Shown: piece after piece, positions 14,892 to 23,456 of the stretch
Position numbering within the stretch: position 1 is the first letter of the stretch
Layout of the letters: every line of letters begins with the position of its first letter
Origin: CAZXVW01 sp964644025
Lineage (GTDB): Bacteria; Acidobacteriota; Terriglobia; Bryobacterales; Bryobacteraceae
Assembly (NCBI GenBank): GCA_964644025.1
Contig: CAZXVW010000022.1
Location: 1 to 34,758 of the forward strand
DNA length: 34,758 nt
Direction: 5' to 3'
Notes under the pieces: generated by a model
The model's database searches: none
What the model was told of the DNA's origin: nothing
The model's input: only the letters and a program-made list of their open reading frames with translations
Program-made: the position numbers and the translations under genes

Positions 14892-16826
14892 TCAGCCGGC
14901 GGGCTTCCGCGGCAGCCACACCTGCATGTCGCCCTCGCCTCGGTTCGACCAGGCGTAGTAGGGGATCGCCACCAGCCCCGGACCCTTGACAACGGTGACG
15001 CCGCCGAGCAGGTCCGGCCGGGGTTCGGTCTCGAGCGCCGCGGTGTCGGCCAGCGCGACCTTGCTGACGGTGCCGCCGTTGTCAATGCCCTCCACGCAGT
15101 AGACCAGCGGCCCGCGCTCGAGCGCCACGCGCCCGGCGTCATCTTTCACCTGTTCATTGGCCAGCACGCGGCGCACCGGCATCGGGAGCCTCAGTTCGAT
15201 TGAGTCGCCGCTTTCCCAAGCACGCTCCAGGCGCACGTAACCAGCGGCTGGCTTCACCGGGACCGCCTCGCCGTTCACTTGGAGAGAAACAGGCGTGTCA
15301 AGAGTGGTCGCAAACCGGTACAGATCGCTGGGGATGGGCTGATTCCGCGCCCAGCCTGGAATCCGGACGTTGATTGCGAACGGGCGCGCGGCTTCCGATT
15401 CCACGGTGATCTTCACGGCCCCGTCCCAGGGGTATTGCGTCTGCTGCCGCAGCCGCACCTCATCTTCCCCGAGCCGGATGCGGGCTTCACTGCCGATGAA
15501 AAGGTTCACGTACAGGTCGCGGCCGCGCGTCGCGTAAATATAGCCCGGTATCGACGGCATGAACCGCGCGATGTTGGTGGGGCAGCAGGATGTGCGGAAC
15601 CAGGGCTGGCGCGTTCCCGAGCCCTGGTTGAACTTGTATTTGCCATCGGCGGCCAGCGGATTGGGGTAGAAGAACCGGTCGCCGCTCAGCGAGACACCGG
15701 AAAGGATGCCGTTGTAGAGGACACGCTCCAGTGTATCGATGTACTTCGCGTCGCCGTGCAGCAAGAATAGGCGTTCGTTCCACAGCGCGTTGGCAATGGC
15801 CGCGCAGGTCTCGTTATAAGCAGTGGCGTTTGGCAGCTCGTAATTGTCGCCGAAAGCTTCACCCTTGCGCCGGGCGCCGACGCCGCCAGTGAGATATGTC
15901 TTCTTCGAAACCACGTTGTTCCAAATCCGGTCGATCGCCTCGACATACTCTTGCTGGCCCGTCAGCGCCGCAATGTCGGCTACCGCCGTATAGAAGTAAC
16001 CAGCGCGCACCGCGTGGCCGACAGCCTCTCGCTGCTGAACGACTGGCAGATGATCCTGTGAGTAGCCCGGCATCCCGGGACGCGCCTGCAGTTTGTGCCC
16101 TTGGGCGTCGCCCCGCTCATCGACAAAAAACTTCGCCGTGGCCAGGTACTTCGGATCGCCCGTCACTCGGTATAGCTTCACCAAGCCGATCTCGATCTCC
16201 TCGTGGCCCGGAACGTCCACCAGCTTGCCGGCGCCGAAGGTCCGGCAAACCAGGTCTGCATTCTTCAGTGCCACCTCCAGCAGGGATCGCTTGCCCGTTG
16301 CCTGGTAATGCGCCGCTGCCGCTTCGTACAGATGGCCGGCGTTGTAAAGTTCGTGACTTTCGATCAGGTTCGACCAGCGGGTCTTGCCAATGCGATCGAT
16401 GTCCTCGTTCGGATGAATGCTCCGGGCCGTGAACAGATACCCGTCGGGTTCCTGCGCGGCGCCAATCTTGCCGATCAGCTCATCCAGGTAGCGCTCAAGC
16501 GCCGGGTCCGGATGGACCGCCAGCGAGTACGACGCCCCCTCGATCATCTTGTAGACATCGGAATCGTTGTAGCGCGGCGGCACGAACTCGCCTTGCTTGT
16601 TGCCGGCGGCGATCAGGAAATTATCAATCCGTCCGGTCTCCTCGCACCGCTGGAAACCCGCCGGAATGGTCACCGTCCGGTTCACTTCGATCCGCGGCGC
16701 CCAGAATTCATCAGCGATCTTCACCTGGGTGAACGGCACCGGCTGATACGGGTAGTCCGGCTTCTGCTCCGCCTTGCGGCAGGCAACGGCCAACAGCAGG
16801 GCAAACAAAATGGCCGCAATTCTCAC
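14892..16826 (-). CDS. GH127 family glycoside hydrolase (beta-L-arabinofuranosidase type), lipoprotein
   Basis: This 644-residue protein belongs to GH127 (formerly DUF1680), zinc enzymes that use a cysteine nucleophile. The metal/nucleophile set known from HypBA1 is matched: E339 and C341 (NETC), the C414-C415 pair (TSCCPTN), and E323 (KGEAFGDNYEL) at the acid/base position. A signal sequence with a C16 that fits a lipobox (AVAC) suggests a lipoprotein. I chose the GTG at 16824-16826, because GGGAGGTGG (16831-16839) lies just upstream and the signal peptide then starts at residue 1; the frame itself opens 105 bases earlier. The family contains several L-arabinose- and other-sugar-specific activities, so specificity is open. 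Confidence 0.9.
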   Translation of the reverse strand: MRIAAILFALLLAVACRKAEQKPDYPYQPVPFTQVKIADEFWAPRIEVNRTVTIPAGFQRCEETGRIDNFLIAAGNKQGEFVPPRYNDSDVYKMIEGASYSLAVHPDPALERYLDELIGKIGAAQEPDGYLFTARSIHPNEDIDRIGKTRWSNLIESHELYNAGHLYEAAAAHYQATGKRSLLEVALKNADLVCRTFGAGKLVDVPGHEEIEIGLVKLYRVTGDPKYLATAKFFVDERGDAQGHKLQARPGMPGYSQDHLPVVQQREAVGHAVRAGYFYTAVADIAALTGQQEYVEAIDRIWNNVVSKKTYLTGGVGARRKGEAFGDNYELPNATAYNETCAAIANALWNERLFLLHGDAKYIDTLERVLYNGILSGVSLSGDRFFYPNPLAADGKYKFNQGSGTRQPWFRTSCCPTNIARFMPSIPGYIYATRGRDLYVNLFIGSEARIRLGEDEVRLRQQTQYPWDGAVKITVESEAARPFAINVRIPGWARNQPIPSDLYRFATTLDTPVSLQVNGEAVPVKPAAGYVRLERAWESGDSIELRLPMPVRRVLANEQVKDDAGRVALERGPLVYCVEGIDNGGTVSKVALADTAALETEPRPDLLGGVTVVKGPGLVAIPYYAWSNRGEGDMQVWLPRKPAG

Positions 16827-16830
16827 GGAT

Positions 16831-16839
16831 CCACCTCCC
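16831..16839 (-). promoter_or_regulatory. Ribosome binding site that fixes the GTG start of the GH127 gene
   Basis: On the minus strand GGGAGGTGG ends four bases before a GTG (16824-16826). It decides this start over the in-frame ATG at 16931. Confidence 0.65.
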
Positions 16840-16932
16840 TTTTTATTAAGAACGCACCCACCGGAGATTGTCCACCGGATGAGAGCCTCCATCCAGGAAC
16901 CAGCCGCCCGCAGGCCAGAGCGAGAGATCAAT

Positions 16933-18411
16933 TCAGTCCCGCGCCGCCGCCAGCAGCGCGCTGACCAGCCCGTCGATGGTGTAAGGCCTCGCTTCTGCGC
17001 TTACTTCCAGGCCCAGCGAGCGGGCTGTCTCCGAGGTCACTGGGCCGATCGAGGCCACCCGCACACCGGCCAGCGCCTCGCGGCCGGCGGCGGCGACACA
17101 GTTCTTCACGGTCGAGGAGCTGGTAAACAACACCCAGTCCGGTTTCCGGCCAAAGATCTCCGCCGCCCGCCGACTGGCATCGGCTGGCATCACGGACTGG
17201 TAGGAGGCGACGACGTCCACGATGGCGCCCCGCCGGCGCAGCTCTTCGGGCAGCAGTTCACGGGCCACCGCCGCCCGCGGCAGCAGCACCCGTTTCCCTT
17301 CCAGATCCAATGCTGCAAATGCCTTCACCACACCCTCGGCCACATATTCCTCCGGCATCAAGTCCACCTTCAGGTGAAGCTTCTCCACCGCCTGCCGGGT
17401 CGCCGGGCCAATCGCGCAAATTCTGGCGCGCAGCGAACGGAGGTCGAATTCGGAAGCGTCCAGCCGGTCAACAAACCAGCGGACCCCGTTGGCGCTGGTG
17501 AACACCACCCAGTCATAGCTCGCCAGCCTGCCGATGGCGCCATCCAGCGGGCCGTGGTCGGCGGGCGGGCGGATCTCGATGGCGGGGAATTCCGCGACGT
17601 CGGCTCCGAGCGAACGCAGCCTGCCGGCCAGCGTGCTCGCCTGCGCCCGCGCCCGTGTCACCACCACGCGCCGCCCGAACAGCGGGAGCCTTTCAAACCA
17701 GTTCAGCTTCTCGCGCAACCGCACGACTTCGCCAACCACTACCGTAGCCGGCGGCTTCAGTCCCCGGGCGGCGATCTTCCCCGGAAGCTCACCCAGGGTT
17801 CCGCTAACGGTCTCCTGGTCCGGACGGGTGGCCCAGCGAACCGCCAGCGCGGGCGTCTCCGGCGACTTCCCTTCCCGGATCAGCCGCGCAGCAATCTCTC
17901 CGAACCGGGTGAGCGCCATGAACAGCACCAGGGTTTCGGCAGCGGCCGCCGCAGCCCAGTCAATCCGGTCCGCATCGTGTCCGGTGACCAGCGAAACCGC
18001 CGCCGCGTGGCGGGCATGAGTAAGTGGCACGCCGCAATACGCAGCCACTCCCTGGGCGCTGGAAACACCGGGAACCACCTCAAACTCGACGCCCGCCGCA
18101 GCCAGGGCCTCGGCCTCTTCCCCGCCCCGCCCGAACAGGAACGGATCGCCGCCCTTGAGGCGGACCACGGTCTTGCCCTGCCGGGCGCGATCGATCAGCA
18201 TCCCGCTGATCTCCTCCTGGGTGTGGGCGTGAACGGCCTTTTTCTTGCCGACGTAAACCAGCTCCGCCCCCGGTGGCGCCAGCTCCAGCAAGGCGCGGTT
18301 CGCCAGGTCGTCGTAGAAGACGGCTTCGGCCTCCGTGAGCAGACGGCGGCCCTTCCAGGTAATCAGCTCCGGGTCGCCGGGTCCCGCTCCTACCAGGTAC
18401 ACCTTGCCCAT
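16933..18411 (-). CDS. Uroporphyrinogen-III C-methyltransferase / uroporphyrinogen-III synthase fusion (CobA-HemD)
   Basis: Two enzymes of tetrapyrrole synthesis are fused in 492 residues. The N-terminal part (about 1-240) is the SAM-dependent methyltransferase that makes precorrin-2 (siroheme/B12 branch). Its motifs are VGAGPGDPELIT near the start, VRLKGGDPFLFGRGGEE (about 82-98), and PLTHARH. The C-terminal part (about 245-492) is the HemD synthase, with FTSANGV and VLFTSSSTVK blocks typical of the bilobed fold. The fusion places the cyclising enzyme next to the first branch enzyme. The start is the ATG at 18409-18411, sharing one base with the hemC stop (TGATG); a GTG one codon upstream is the alternative. 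It is the last gene of the haem operon. Confidence 0.93.
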   Translation of the reverse strand: MGKVYLVGAGPGDPELITWKGRRLLTEAEAVFYDDLANRALLELAPPGAELVYVGKKKAVHAHTQEEISGMLIDRARQGKTVVRLKGGDPFLFGRGGEEAEALAAAGVEFEVVPGVSSAQGVAAYCGVPLTHARHAAAVSLVTGHDADRIDWAAAAAAETLVLFMALTRFGEIAARLIREGKSPETPALAVRWATRPDQETVSGTLGELPGKIAARGLKPPATVVVGEVVRLREKLNWFERLPLFGRRVVVTRARAQASTLAGRLRSLGADVAEFPAIEIRPPADHGPLDGAIGRLASYDWVVFTSANGVRWFVDRLDASEFDLRSLRARICAIGPATRQAVEKLHLKVDLMPEEYVAEGVVKAFAALDLEGKRVLLPRAAVARELLPEELRRRGAIVDVVASYQSVMPADASRRAAEIFGRKPDWVLFTSSSTVKNCVAAAGREALAGVRVASIGPVTSETARSLGLEVSAEARPYTIDGLVSALLAAARD

Positions 18412-19313
18412 CACGCTCCGTACACCGTCTCCAGAATTTCGCCCGCGCCGGAGGAAAGCAATTCCTCGCCCAGCGCCCGGCCCAGCTCCTCGGCCGCCAT
18501 CATCGGCCCGCGCCGGCGCGCACGCACTACCCGGGCACCGTCAGGAGAAAGGACCACGGCCTGCAGCTCGAGAGCGCCGTCCGCCGGCGCGGCATGGGCA
18601 CCAACAGGAACCTGGCAGCCGCCGCCGAGAGCCGCGAGCACGGCGCGTTCGGCGGTGACCGCCGCCCGGGTCGCCGTGTCGTCGAGTTCGCCGCAGGCTT
18701 GCCTTGCTTCGCCCTCCTCGTCCCGGATCTCGACAGCCAGCGCTCCCTGACCTGCAGCCGGACATACCTGTTCCACCGGTAGCAATTCCGCGATCCGGTG
18801 TTCCCAGCCAAGCCTTTTTAGGCCTGCGGCGGCCACCACGATGGCATCGTACAGCCCGTCATCCAGCTTCCGGAGACGGGTGTCCAGGTTGCCGCGAATC
18901 GATTCGACGACCAAGTCGCGGCGGAGAAGCCGGACCTGCGCCGCGCGCCTCAGCGAACTGGTACCCACCCTGGCGCCGGCGGGCAGCTCGGCCAGCTTTC
19001 GCCCCACCATCGCGTCGCGCGCGTCTTCGCGCGCGGGGACGGCACCGATCACCAGGCCCCGCGGAGTCTCCGTCGGCAGGTCCTTTAAACTGTGGACCGC
19101 CAGATCAATGCGTTCCTCGAGCAGCGCCTCCTCGATTTGCTTGGTGAACAGACCCTTGGCGCCCACTTTGGAAAGAGCCAGGTCCTTGACGGTGTCGCCG
19201 GTGGTGCGGATGGTCTGGATGCGGCAGCGCCAACCGGTCTCCTCCAGCCGCGCCGCCACCCAGCGAGCCTGCCACAATGCGAGCTTCGAACCCCGTGAAC
19301 CAATGACCAGCAT
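18411..19313 (-). CDS. hemC: Porphobilinogen deaminase (hydroxymethylbilane synthase)
   Basis: HemC joins four porphobilinogens into hydroxymethylbilane. The 300-residue protein shows the IGSRGSKLALWQA opening, the HSLKDLPT block with the catalytic Asp (D78), the arginine-rich VGTSSLRRAAQ segment (about 116-126), ESIRGNLDTRLRKLD (137-151), and the dipyrromethane-cofactor cysteine C233 in GGGCQVPVG. Its ATG (19311-19313) shares a base with the hemA stop (TAATG), and its own stop overlaps the next start, so translation through the operon is coupled. Confidence 0.96.
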   Translation of the reverse strand: MLVIGSRGSKLALWQARWVAARLEETGWRCRIQTIRTTGDTVKDLALSKVGAKGLFTKQIEEALLEERIDLAVHSLKDLPTETPRGLVIGAVPAREDARDAMVGRKLAELPAGARVGTSSLRRAAQVRLLRRDLVVESIRGNLDTRLRKLDDGLYDAIVVAAAGLKRLGWEHRIAELLPVEQVCPAAGQGALAVEIRDEEGEARQACGELDDTATRAAVTAERAVLAALGGGCQVPVGAHAAPADGALELQAVVLSPDGARVVRARRRGPMMAAEELGRALGEELLSSGAGEILETVYGA

Positions 19314-20578
19314 TATGAATCCAGCCGAAAGATGCGCCGGATGATTTCGACGGACTCCATCCCGTCCGGCCGCGCCGCCCCCCGGCGCAGTTCCGAAATC
19401 GGCCCGTGGGCAATCTTGTTGATCAGACCGCGCGTCACCGCTTCCACCGCCTCGCGCTGCTCCGGGCTCAGCGACGCCAGCTTCCCTTGCACCCGCTCCA
19501 GCTCCGCCCGGCGCAGCCGTTCGAGCTGCTGCTGAAGACTAACGATTGTGGGGGTCACCTCGCGCGCCTTCAGCCGCGAAATCATCCGTTCGACTTCCTC
19601 CTCGACGATGTCCTCGGCCTCCCGCGCCTCTTTCAAGCGGCCCCGCAGATTCTCCTCGGCCACCGCCTGGAGGTCATCGATATCGTAGAGGAAGACGTTA
19701 TCGAGCTCGTTTACCGCCGGTTCGATGTTGCGGGGCACGGCGATATCGATCAGGAACACCGGCCGGTTGCGGCGGGCCTCGACGATCCGGCGCATCTCGT
19801 CCCGGCGCAGAATGTAGTGCGGCGAGCCGCTGGAAGTGATCACAATGTCGACGCGGGGCAGCGAGTCGCGATAGCGGTCGTAGGCGACGACGCTGCCCCG
19901 GAACAGGCGGGCCAGTTGCTCGGCCCGGTCACGGCTGCGGTTGGTGACGAAGATCTGCGAGGCGCCCGCCCGCCGCAGGTGCCGGGCCGCCAGCTCCGAC
20001 ATCTTGCCCGCGCCGACGATCAGGACCGTCTTGTCCTCGAGCCGGCCGAAGATTTGCCGGGCCAGTTCCACCGCCACGTAACTGATGGAAACGGCGTTCT
20101 CGCCGATCGCCGTCTCCGAGCGCACGCGTTTCGCCACGCGGAAGGCCCGCGTGAGCATGCTATCCAGCAAGCCGGCCACCGCCCCGTGGGCCTTCGCCAC
20201 GGCATAGGCCGATTTCAATTGGCCCAGGATTTGCGGCTCGCCGACCACCATCGAGTCCAGGCTGGCGGCTACCCGGAACAGGTGCCGGATCGCTTCCTCT
20301 CCCTCGTACCGGTACAGGTGAGGAGCGATCCAGACCGGCTCCACGCCGCGCGTTGAAGCCAGAAACTCTTCGGCCAGGCGGGCCACGTCGGTGCCGTCAT
20401 CAGCGGCGACGATGATTTCGACCCGGTTGCAGGTGGACAGAATCATGCCTTCCTGAATGCCGGAGCGGCCAGTCAATTTCCTCAGCGCCGCCGGCAACGT
20501 CCCTGGATCGAAAGACAGGCGCTCGCGCACCTCCACGGGCGCGGTGCGGTGGTTGACACCTGTGATCGAAAACTTCAT
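19313..20578 (-). CDS. hemA: Glutamyl-tRNA reductase
   Basis: HemA reduces glutamyl-tRNA to glutamate-1-semialdehyde, the committed step of the C5 route to haem. The protein has 421 residues. The catalytic cysteine is C50 in LSTCNRVE, preceded by ITGVNHRTAPVEVRE (5-19). The NADPH domain shows VGAGKMSELAARHL and FVTNRSRDRAEQLA, and the C-terminal dimerisation helices follow. The start chosen is the ATG at 20576-20578, because it gives the conserved MKFSITGVNHR N-terminus and overlaps the ccsA stop by an ATGA; the longer open frame upstream lies inside ccsA. Presence of hemA shows the C5 pathway rather than 5-aminolevulinate synthase. Confidence 0.95.
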   Translation of the reverse strand: MKFSITGVNHRTAPVEVRERLSFDPGTLPAALRKLTGRSGIQEGMILSTCNRVEIIVAADDGTDVARLAEEFLASTRGVEPVWIAPHLYRYEGEEAIRHLFRVAASLDSMVVGEPQILGQLKSAYAVAKAHGAVAGLLDSMLTRAFRVAKRVRSETAIGENAVSISYVAVELARQIFGRLEDKTVLIVGAGKMSELAARHLRRAGASQIFVTNRSRDRAEQLARLFRGSVVAYDRYRDSLPRVDIVITSSGSPHYILRRDEMRRIVEARRNRPVFLIDIAVPRNIEPAVNELDNVFLYDIDDLQAVAEENLRGRLKEAREAEDIVEEEVERMISRLKAREVTPTIVSLQQQLERLRRAELERVQGKLASLSPEQREAVEAVTRGLINKIAHGPISELRRGAARPDGMESVEIIRRIFRLDS

Positions 20579-21384
20579 TGGGACAATAAGGGCTGCAGTC
20601 CGACATGCGCGGCCCAGGTGAGTGCAGAGCAGCAAACCACGGTGAGCACCAGCACCGCGGCCTTCCTGCCCCGCCACCCGGCCGAGGTGCGCAGGAAAAT
20701 CATCACCAGGTAAAACCCCCAGGTGATCAGCGAAATCACGATCTTGGGTTCGCCGATCCACCGCGTGCCGGTTTCAATAAAGGCCCAACTGCTGCCGACA
20801 ACCACCGATAGCGTAATGAAGGCGAAGGCGTAGCCCATCGCCTGGGTGACGATCCGATCCAGCGTGGCCAACGGCGGAAGCTTGCCGAACAGGACCCGCC
20901 GCTGTTTCCGTTTCAACCGCCTTTCTTCAAGCAGGTAAAACAGCGACGCCACCGCCGCCAGCAGCAGCGCCGCGTAGCCGATCAGTACGAGCAGCACGTG
21001 AACCATCAGCCACAAGTCCCGCAGCCGCGGGCTGCTCCAGGACGCTACCGGCTCCTGCATCGCTCCGATGAACGCCATCACGAAAACCAGTGGAAACAAA
21101 ACCACCGTCAGGTCAGTGAATTGGAACCGCCAGTAGACGAACAGGAACAGAACCGCGATCAGCAGCGCGCAAGCCGACGCCGATTCGAAGAAATTCCCCA
21201 GCGGCAAGCGCCCGCGCAAAGCCGCCAGTTCAACCAGCGAGACGCCATGGAGCACCACGCCGACACAAAATGTGGCCACCGCGAGCCGGAAAATGCGGCT
21301 TTGCCGGTGCAAAGCCGTCAGGATCGCATGCGCGAAGCCCACCGCGTATAGCGCCACCGCCACTCGCAGCCAAAAGGTGCTCAT
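20575..21384 (-). CDS. CcsA/HemX-like cytochrome c assembly membrane protein
   Basis: A 269-residue integral membrane protein with about eight hydrophobic helices, of the CcsA/HemX family that handles haem during cytochrome c maturation or modulates HemA level. It carries the EPKIVISLITWGFYL block near 215-230, the counterpart of the WxWDPKE..LITW region, though the full tryptophan-rich WWD motif is reduced. Position as first gene before hemA argues for the HemX-type role. I start at the ATG at 21382-21384 (MSTFWLR); the open frame extends 23 codons upstream without looking like protein. GGGAG sits directly against the ATG, closer than normal. Confidence 0.85.
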   Translation of the reverse strand: MSTFWLRVAVALYAVGFAHAILTALHRQSRIFRLAVATFCVGVVLHGVSLVELAALRGRLPLGNFFESASACALLIAVLFLFVYWRFQFTDLTVVLFPLVFVMAFIGAMQEPVASWSSPRLRDLWLMVHVLLVLIGYAALLLAAVASLFYLLEERRLKRKQRRVLFGKLPPLATLDRIVTQAMGYAFAFITLSVVVGSSWAFIETGTRWIGEPKIVISLITWGFYLVMIFLRTSAGWRGRKAAVLVLTVVCCSALTWAAHVGLQPLLSQ

Positions 21385-21417
21385 CTCCCGCAGCAACAAT
21401 CTCGCCCTTCGCTCTCC

Positions 21418-21423
21418 AGTATA
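21418..21423 (-). promoter_or_regulatory. -10 element of the ccsA-hem operon
   Basis: TATACT on the minus strand (21423-21418) would start transcription at about 21411, some 27 bases before the ccsA ATG. No recognisable -35 hexamer lies 16-18 bases upstream. Confidence 0.3.
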
Positions 21424-21489
21424 GCGTGACCCCTCTCCCCCTCCCGCTGCCACTCATCGGGATTGCCACGCCGCGCTAACCTTAACATC

Positions 21490-22218
21490 ATGGGAACAGA
21501 CAAATTCTTGACAGGCAAACAGGCGGTTGTCACCGGCGGCACGCGGGGCATCGGCCGGGCAACCGCCGCCGCGCTGCTGGCTGCCGGCGCCGGGGTGGCT
21601 ATCTGCGGCCGCTCCCAGAAGACAGTCGAGCGCGCAGTGGCGGAACTGAAAAAAGCCACCGGCGGCGAAGTGGCCGGAAAGGCCGCCGATGTAGGGGACG
21701 CCGGACAGGTCAGTGCGTTTTTCCGGTTCGTTGATGAGCAGTTCGGCGGCCTCGACATCTTGATTAACAACGCCGGAATCGGCATTTTCCGGCCCGTCGC
21801 CGAGCTGAGCGTCGAGCAATGGCGGCAAACTATCGACACCAATCTCACCGGGGCCTTCCTGTGCAGCCGGGAGGCGCTGGCAAGATTCCGCAACCGCGGC
21901 GGTGGTTTCATCGTCAACATAAGCAGCCTGGCTGGGAGAAATCCGTTCTCGACCGGCGCCGCCTACAATGCGTCGAAATTCGGCTTGAACGGGTTTTCCG
22001 AGGCGATGATGCTGGATCATCGCCATGACAACGTTCGGGTGAGTTACGTCATGCCCGGCAGCGTGGATACTGAGTTCACGCCCCGCACCAGCGGGCGGCC
22101 GACCGGCTGGAAGATCGCCGCCGACGACGTCGCCGAGATTGTGCTGACCGTGCTGCGGATGCCGCAGCGGACCCTGATCAGCCGGGTCGAGGTCCGTCCG
22201 GCCCGGCCGCCCAGCTAG
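21490..22218 (+). CDS. Short-chain dehydrogenase/reductase (SDR)
   Basis: A classical SDR of 242 residues. The cofactor loop TGGTRGIG is at 15-22, NNAG at 93-96, and the catalytic Ser-Tyr-Lys are S145/S146, Y159 and K163 (YNASK). R41 after the second strand (CGRS) suggests NADP(H) preference, which is inference. Substrate cannot be named; family members act on alcohols, sugars and 3-oxoacyl chains. The ATG at 21490 is preferred to an in-frame start nine codons earlier, because the core strand begins soon after it. No Shine-Dalgarno sequence is seen. It diverges from the haem operon. Confidence 0.85.
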   Translation: MGTDKFLTGKQAVVTGGTRGIGRATAAALLAAGAGVAICGRSQKTVERAVAELKKATGGEVAGKAADVGDAGQVSAFFRFVDEQFGGLDILINNAGIGIFRPVAELSVEQWRQTIDTNLTGAFLCSREALARFRNRGGGFIVNISSLAGRNPFSTGAAYNASKFGLNGFSEAMMLDHRHDNVRVSYVMPGSVDTEFTPRTSGRPTGWKIAADDVAEIVLTVLRMPQRTLISRVEVRPARPPS

Positions 22219-22229
22219 CTCCGGAAAGG

Positions 22230-22241
22230 CGCGGCGCCGCG
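22230..22241. promoter_or_regulatory. 12-bp perfect palindrome just upstream of the sigma-54 promoter
   Basis: CGCGGCGCCGCG at 22230-22241 is its own reverse complement and ends one base before the -24 box. It may be a regulator site or the foot of a terminator for the SDR gene, whose stop is 11 bases upstream. Confidence 0.3.
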
Positions 22242-22242
22242 G

Positions 22243-22259
22243 TTGGCACGGGAGTTGCT
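22243..22259 (+). promoter_or_regulatory. Sigma-54 (RpoN) promoter of the Clp-like ATPase gene
   Basis: TTGGCAC (22243-22249), five bases, then TTGCT (22255-22259) matches the -24/-12 consensus TGGCAC-N5-TTGCW exactly, with the invariant GG (22245-22246) and GC (22257-22258) at the correct 12-base phase. Transcription should begin near 22270, leaving a leader of about 14 bases that still contains GGGAG (22272-22276) seven bases before the ATG. Transcription would require an enhancer-binding activator. Confidence 0.8.
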
Positions 22260-22283
22260 ACACCGACTGCTGGGAGTCGACCG

Positions 22284-23456
22284 ATGCCCCGCTTGAACCG
22301 ACCACTGGATCCGACGCAGACCGGCCGCCAGGCCCGGAAGCTGGAACAGGATCTGACGAGGCTGATCGTCGGGCAGCAGGAAGCCATCCACGAAATCGTC
22401 AATATCTACCAGATGCATCTGACCCGGCTGAATCCCCCCGGCCGGCCCATTGGAAACCTCCTTTTCCTCGGCCCCACGGGCTCCGGTAAGACGCGCATCG
22501 TCGAAGCCACGGCGGAAAGCCTCGTGGGCAACGCCCGGGCCGTAATCAAAATTGACTGCGGGGAATTCCAACACAGTCATGAAATTGCGAAGCTGATCGG
22601 ATCGCCGCCGGGATACCTGGGACACCGGGAGACCCATCCGCTGCTAAGCCAGGAAGTTCTTAACCAGTATCACAGCGACGAAATCAAGATCAGCTTCGTC
22701 CTGTTCGACGAGATCGAAAAGGCCAGTGACGCGCTCTGGAACTTGCTGCTCGGCATCCTCGACAAAGCCACCCTGACGCTCGGCGACAACCGGAAGGTGG
22801 ACTTCTCCCGGGCCATGGTCTTCATGACCAGCAACCTGGGCGCCGGTGAGATGAGTTCCATATTGAATCCCAAAATGGGATTCGCCGTCCGGGCCCAACC
22901 GCCGCGCCAGAGCCAGGACGAAAAGCTCACCGCCAAGATCCGGCGCGCGGGCACCGAGGCCGCCCGCCGCAAGTTCACGCCGGAATTCGTCAACCGCCTG
23001 GACAAGATCGTCGTCTTCAACCCTCTCGGAGAGGCGGAACTACGCCAGATCCTGGACATCGAACTGAACCGGGTCCAGGAGCGCATTTTCCTGGCCGGCG
23101 ACCCGGCCCACTCGTTCGTTTTCAAACTCTCGGAACCGGCCAAGGAGCGCTTGCTGGCCGCCGGCACCGATATGAAGTACGGCGCCCGCCACTTGAAACG
23201 GGCCATCGAGAGGCTCTTGGTGCAACCCCTCTCCAACCTGATCGCCACCGGACAGGTCGAAGGCGGAGATCTGATCCGGGTGGACTGTGACGGCGGCGCG
23301 GACGGCTTGACCTTTTTCAAGGAAGTCCAGGGCCTGGAGTTCCAGCGTCTGGCCGAGCTTGCCGAAAGCAGTAGCGTCCCCTGCATCAAAGCCGCCGCCG
23401 CGGCCCGCGGCCGCTCCAAGCCTGCGCCTACGGCCAAATCAACCCGGCGCGGCTGA
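22284..23456 (+). CDS. Stand-alone Clp/HSP100-type AAA+ ATPase (single D2-like ring)
   Basis: This 390-residue protein is a lone AAA+ module of the ClpA/ClpB second-domain type, with no Clp-N domain, first ATPase ring or ClpX zinc finger. Seen: Walker A GPTGSGKT (63-70), pore-loop segment GSPPGYLGH with Y111, Walker B FVLFDE (D142, E143), sensor 1 TSNLGA (N184), arginine finger R238 in FTPEFVNRLD, and sensor 2 GARHLKRAIERLL near 295. After sensor 1 lies a KMGF tripeptide region (about 197-200), at the position where ClpA/ClpX carry the IGL/IGF ClpP-docking loop. The C-terminal 25 residues are Ala-rich then basic. A consensus sigma-54 promoter directly precedes the gene, so it is probably induced as a stress or developmental unfoldase. 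Confidence 0.85.
   Translation: MPRLNRPLDPTQTGRQARKLEQDLTRLIVGQQEAIHEIVNIYQMHLTRLNPPGRPIGNLLFLGPTGSGKTRIVEATAESLVGNARAVIKIDCGEFQHSHEIAKLIGSPPGYLGHRETHPLLSQEVLNQYHSDEIKISFVLFDEIEKASDALWNLLLGILDKATLTLGDNRKVDFSRAMVFMTSNLGAGEMSSILNPKMGFAVRAQPPRQSQDEKLTAKIRRAGTEAARRKFTPEFVNRLDKIVVFNPLGEAELRQILDIELNRVQERIFLAGDPAHSFVFKLSEPAKERLLAAGTDMKYGARHLKRAIERLLVQPLSNLIATGQVEGGDLIRVDCDGGADGLTFFKEVQGLEFQRLAELAESSSVPCIKAAAAARGRSKPAPTAKSTRRG

Noticed and set aside
18019..18035. A second TGGCAC-type sigma-54 box
   Set aside because: Other TGGCAC occurrences in the window, such as this one inside the CobA-HemD gene, lack TTGCW at the right distance.
16774..18750. A 658-codon open frame on the plus strand
   Set aside because: It is antisense to the CobA-HemD fusion and part of hemC; composition is Arg/Pro/His/Ala-biased and no motif is present.
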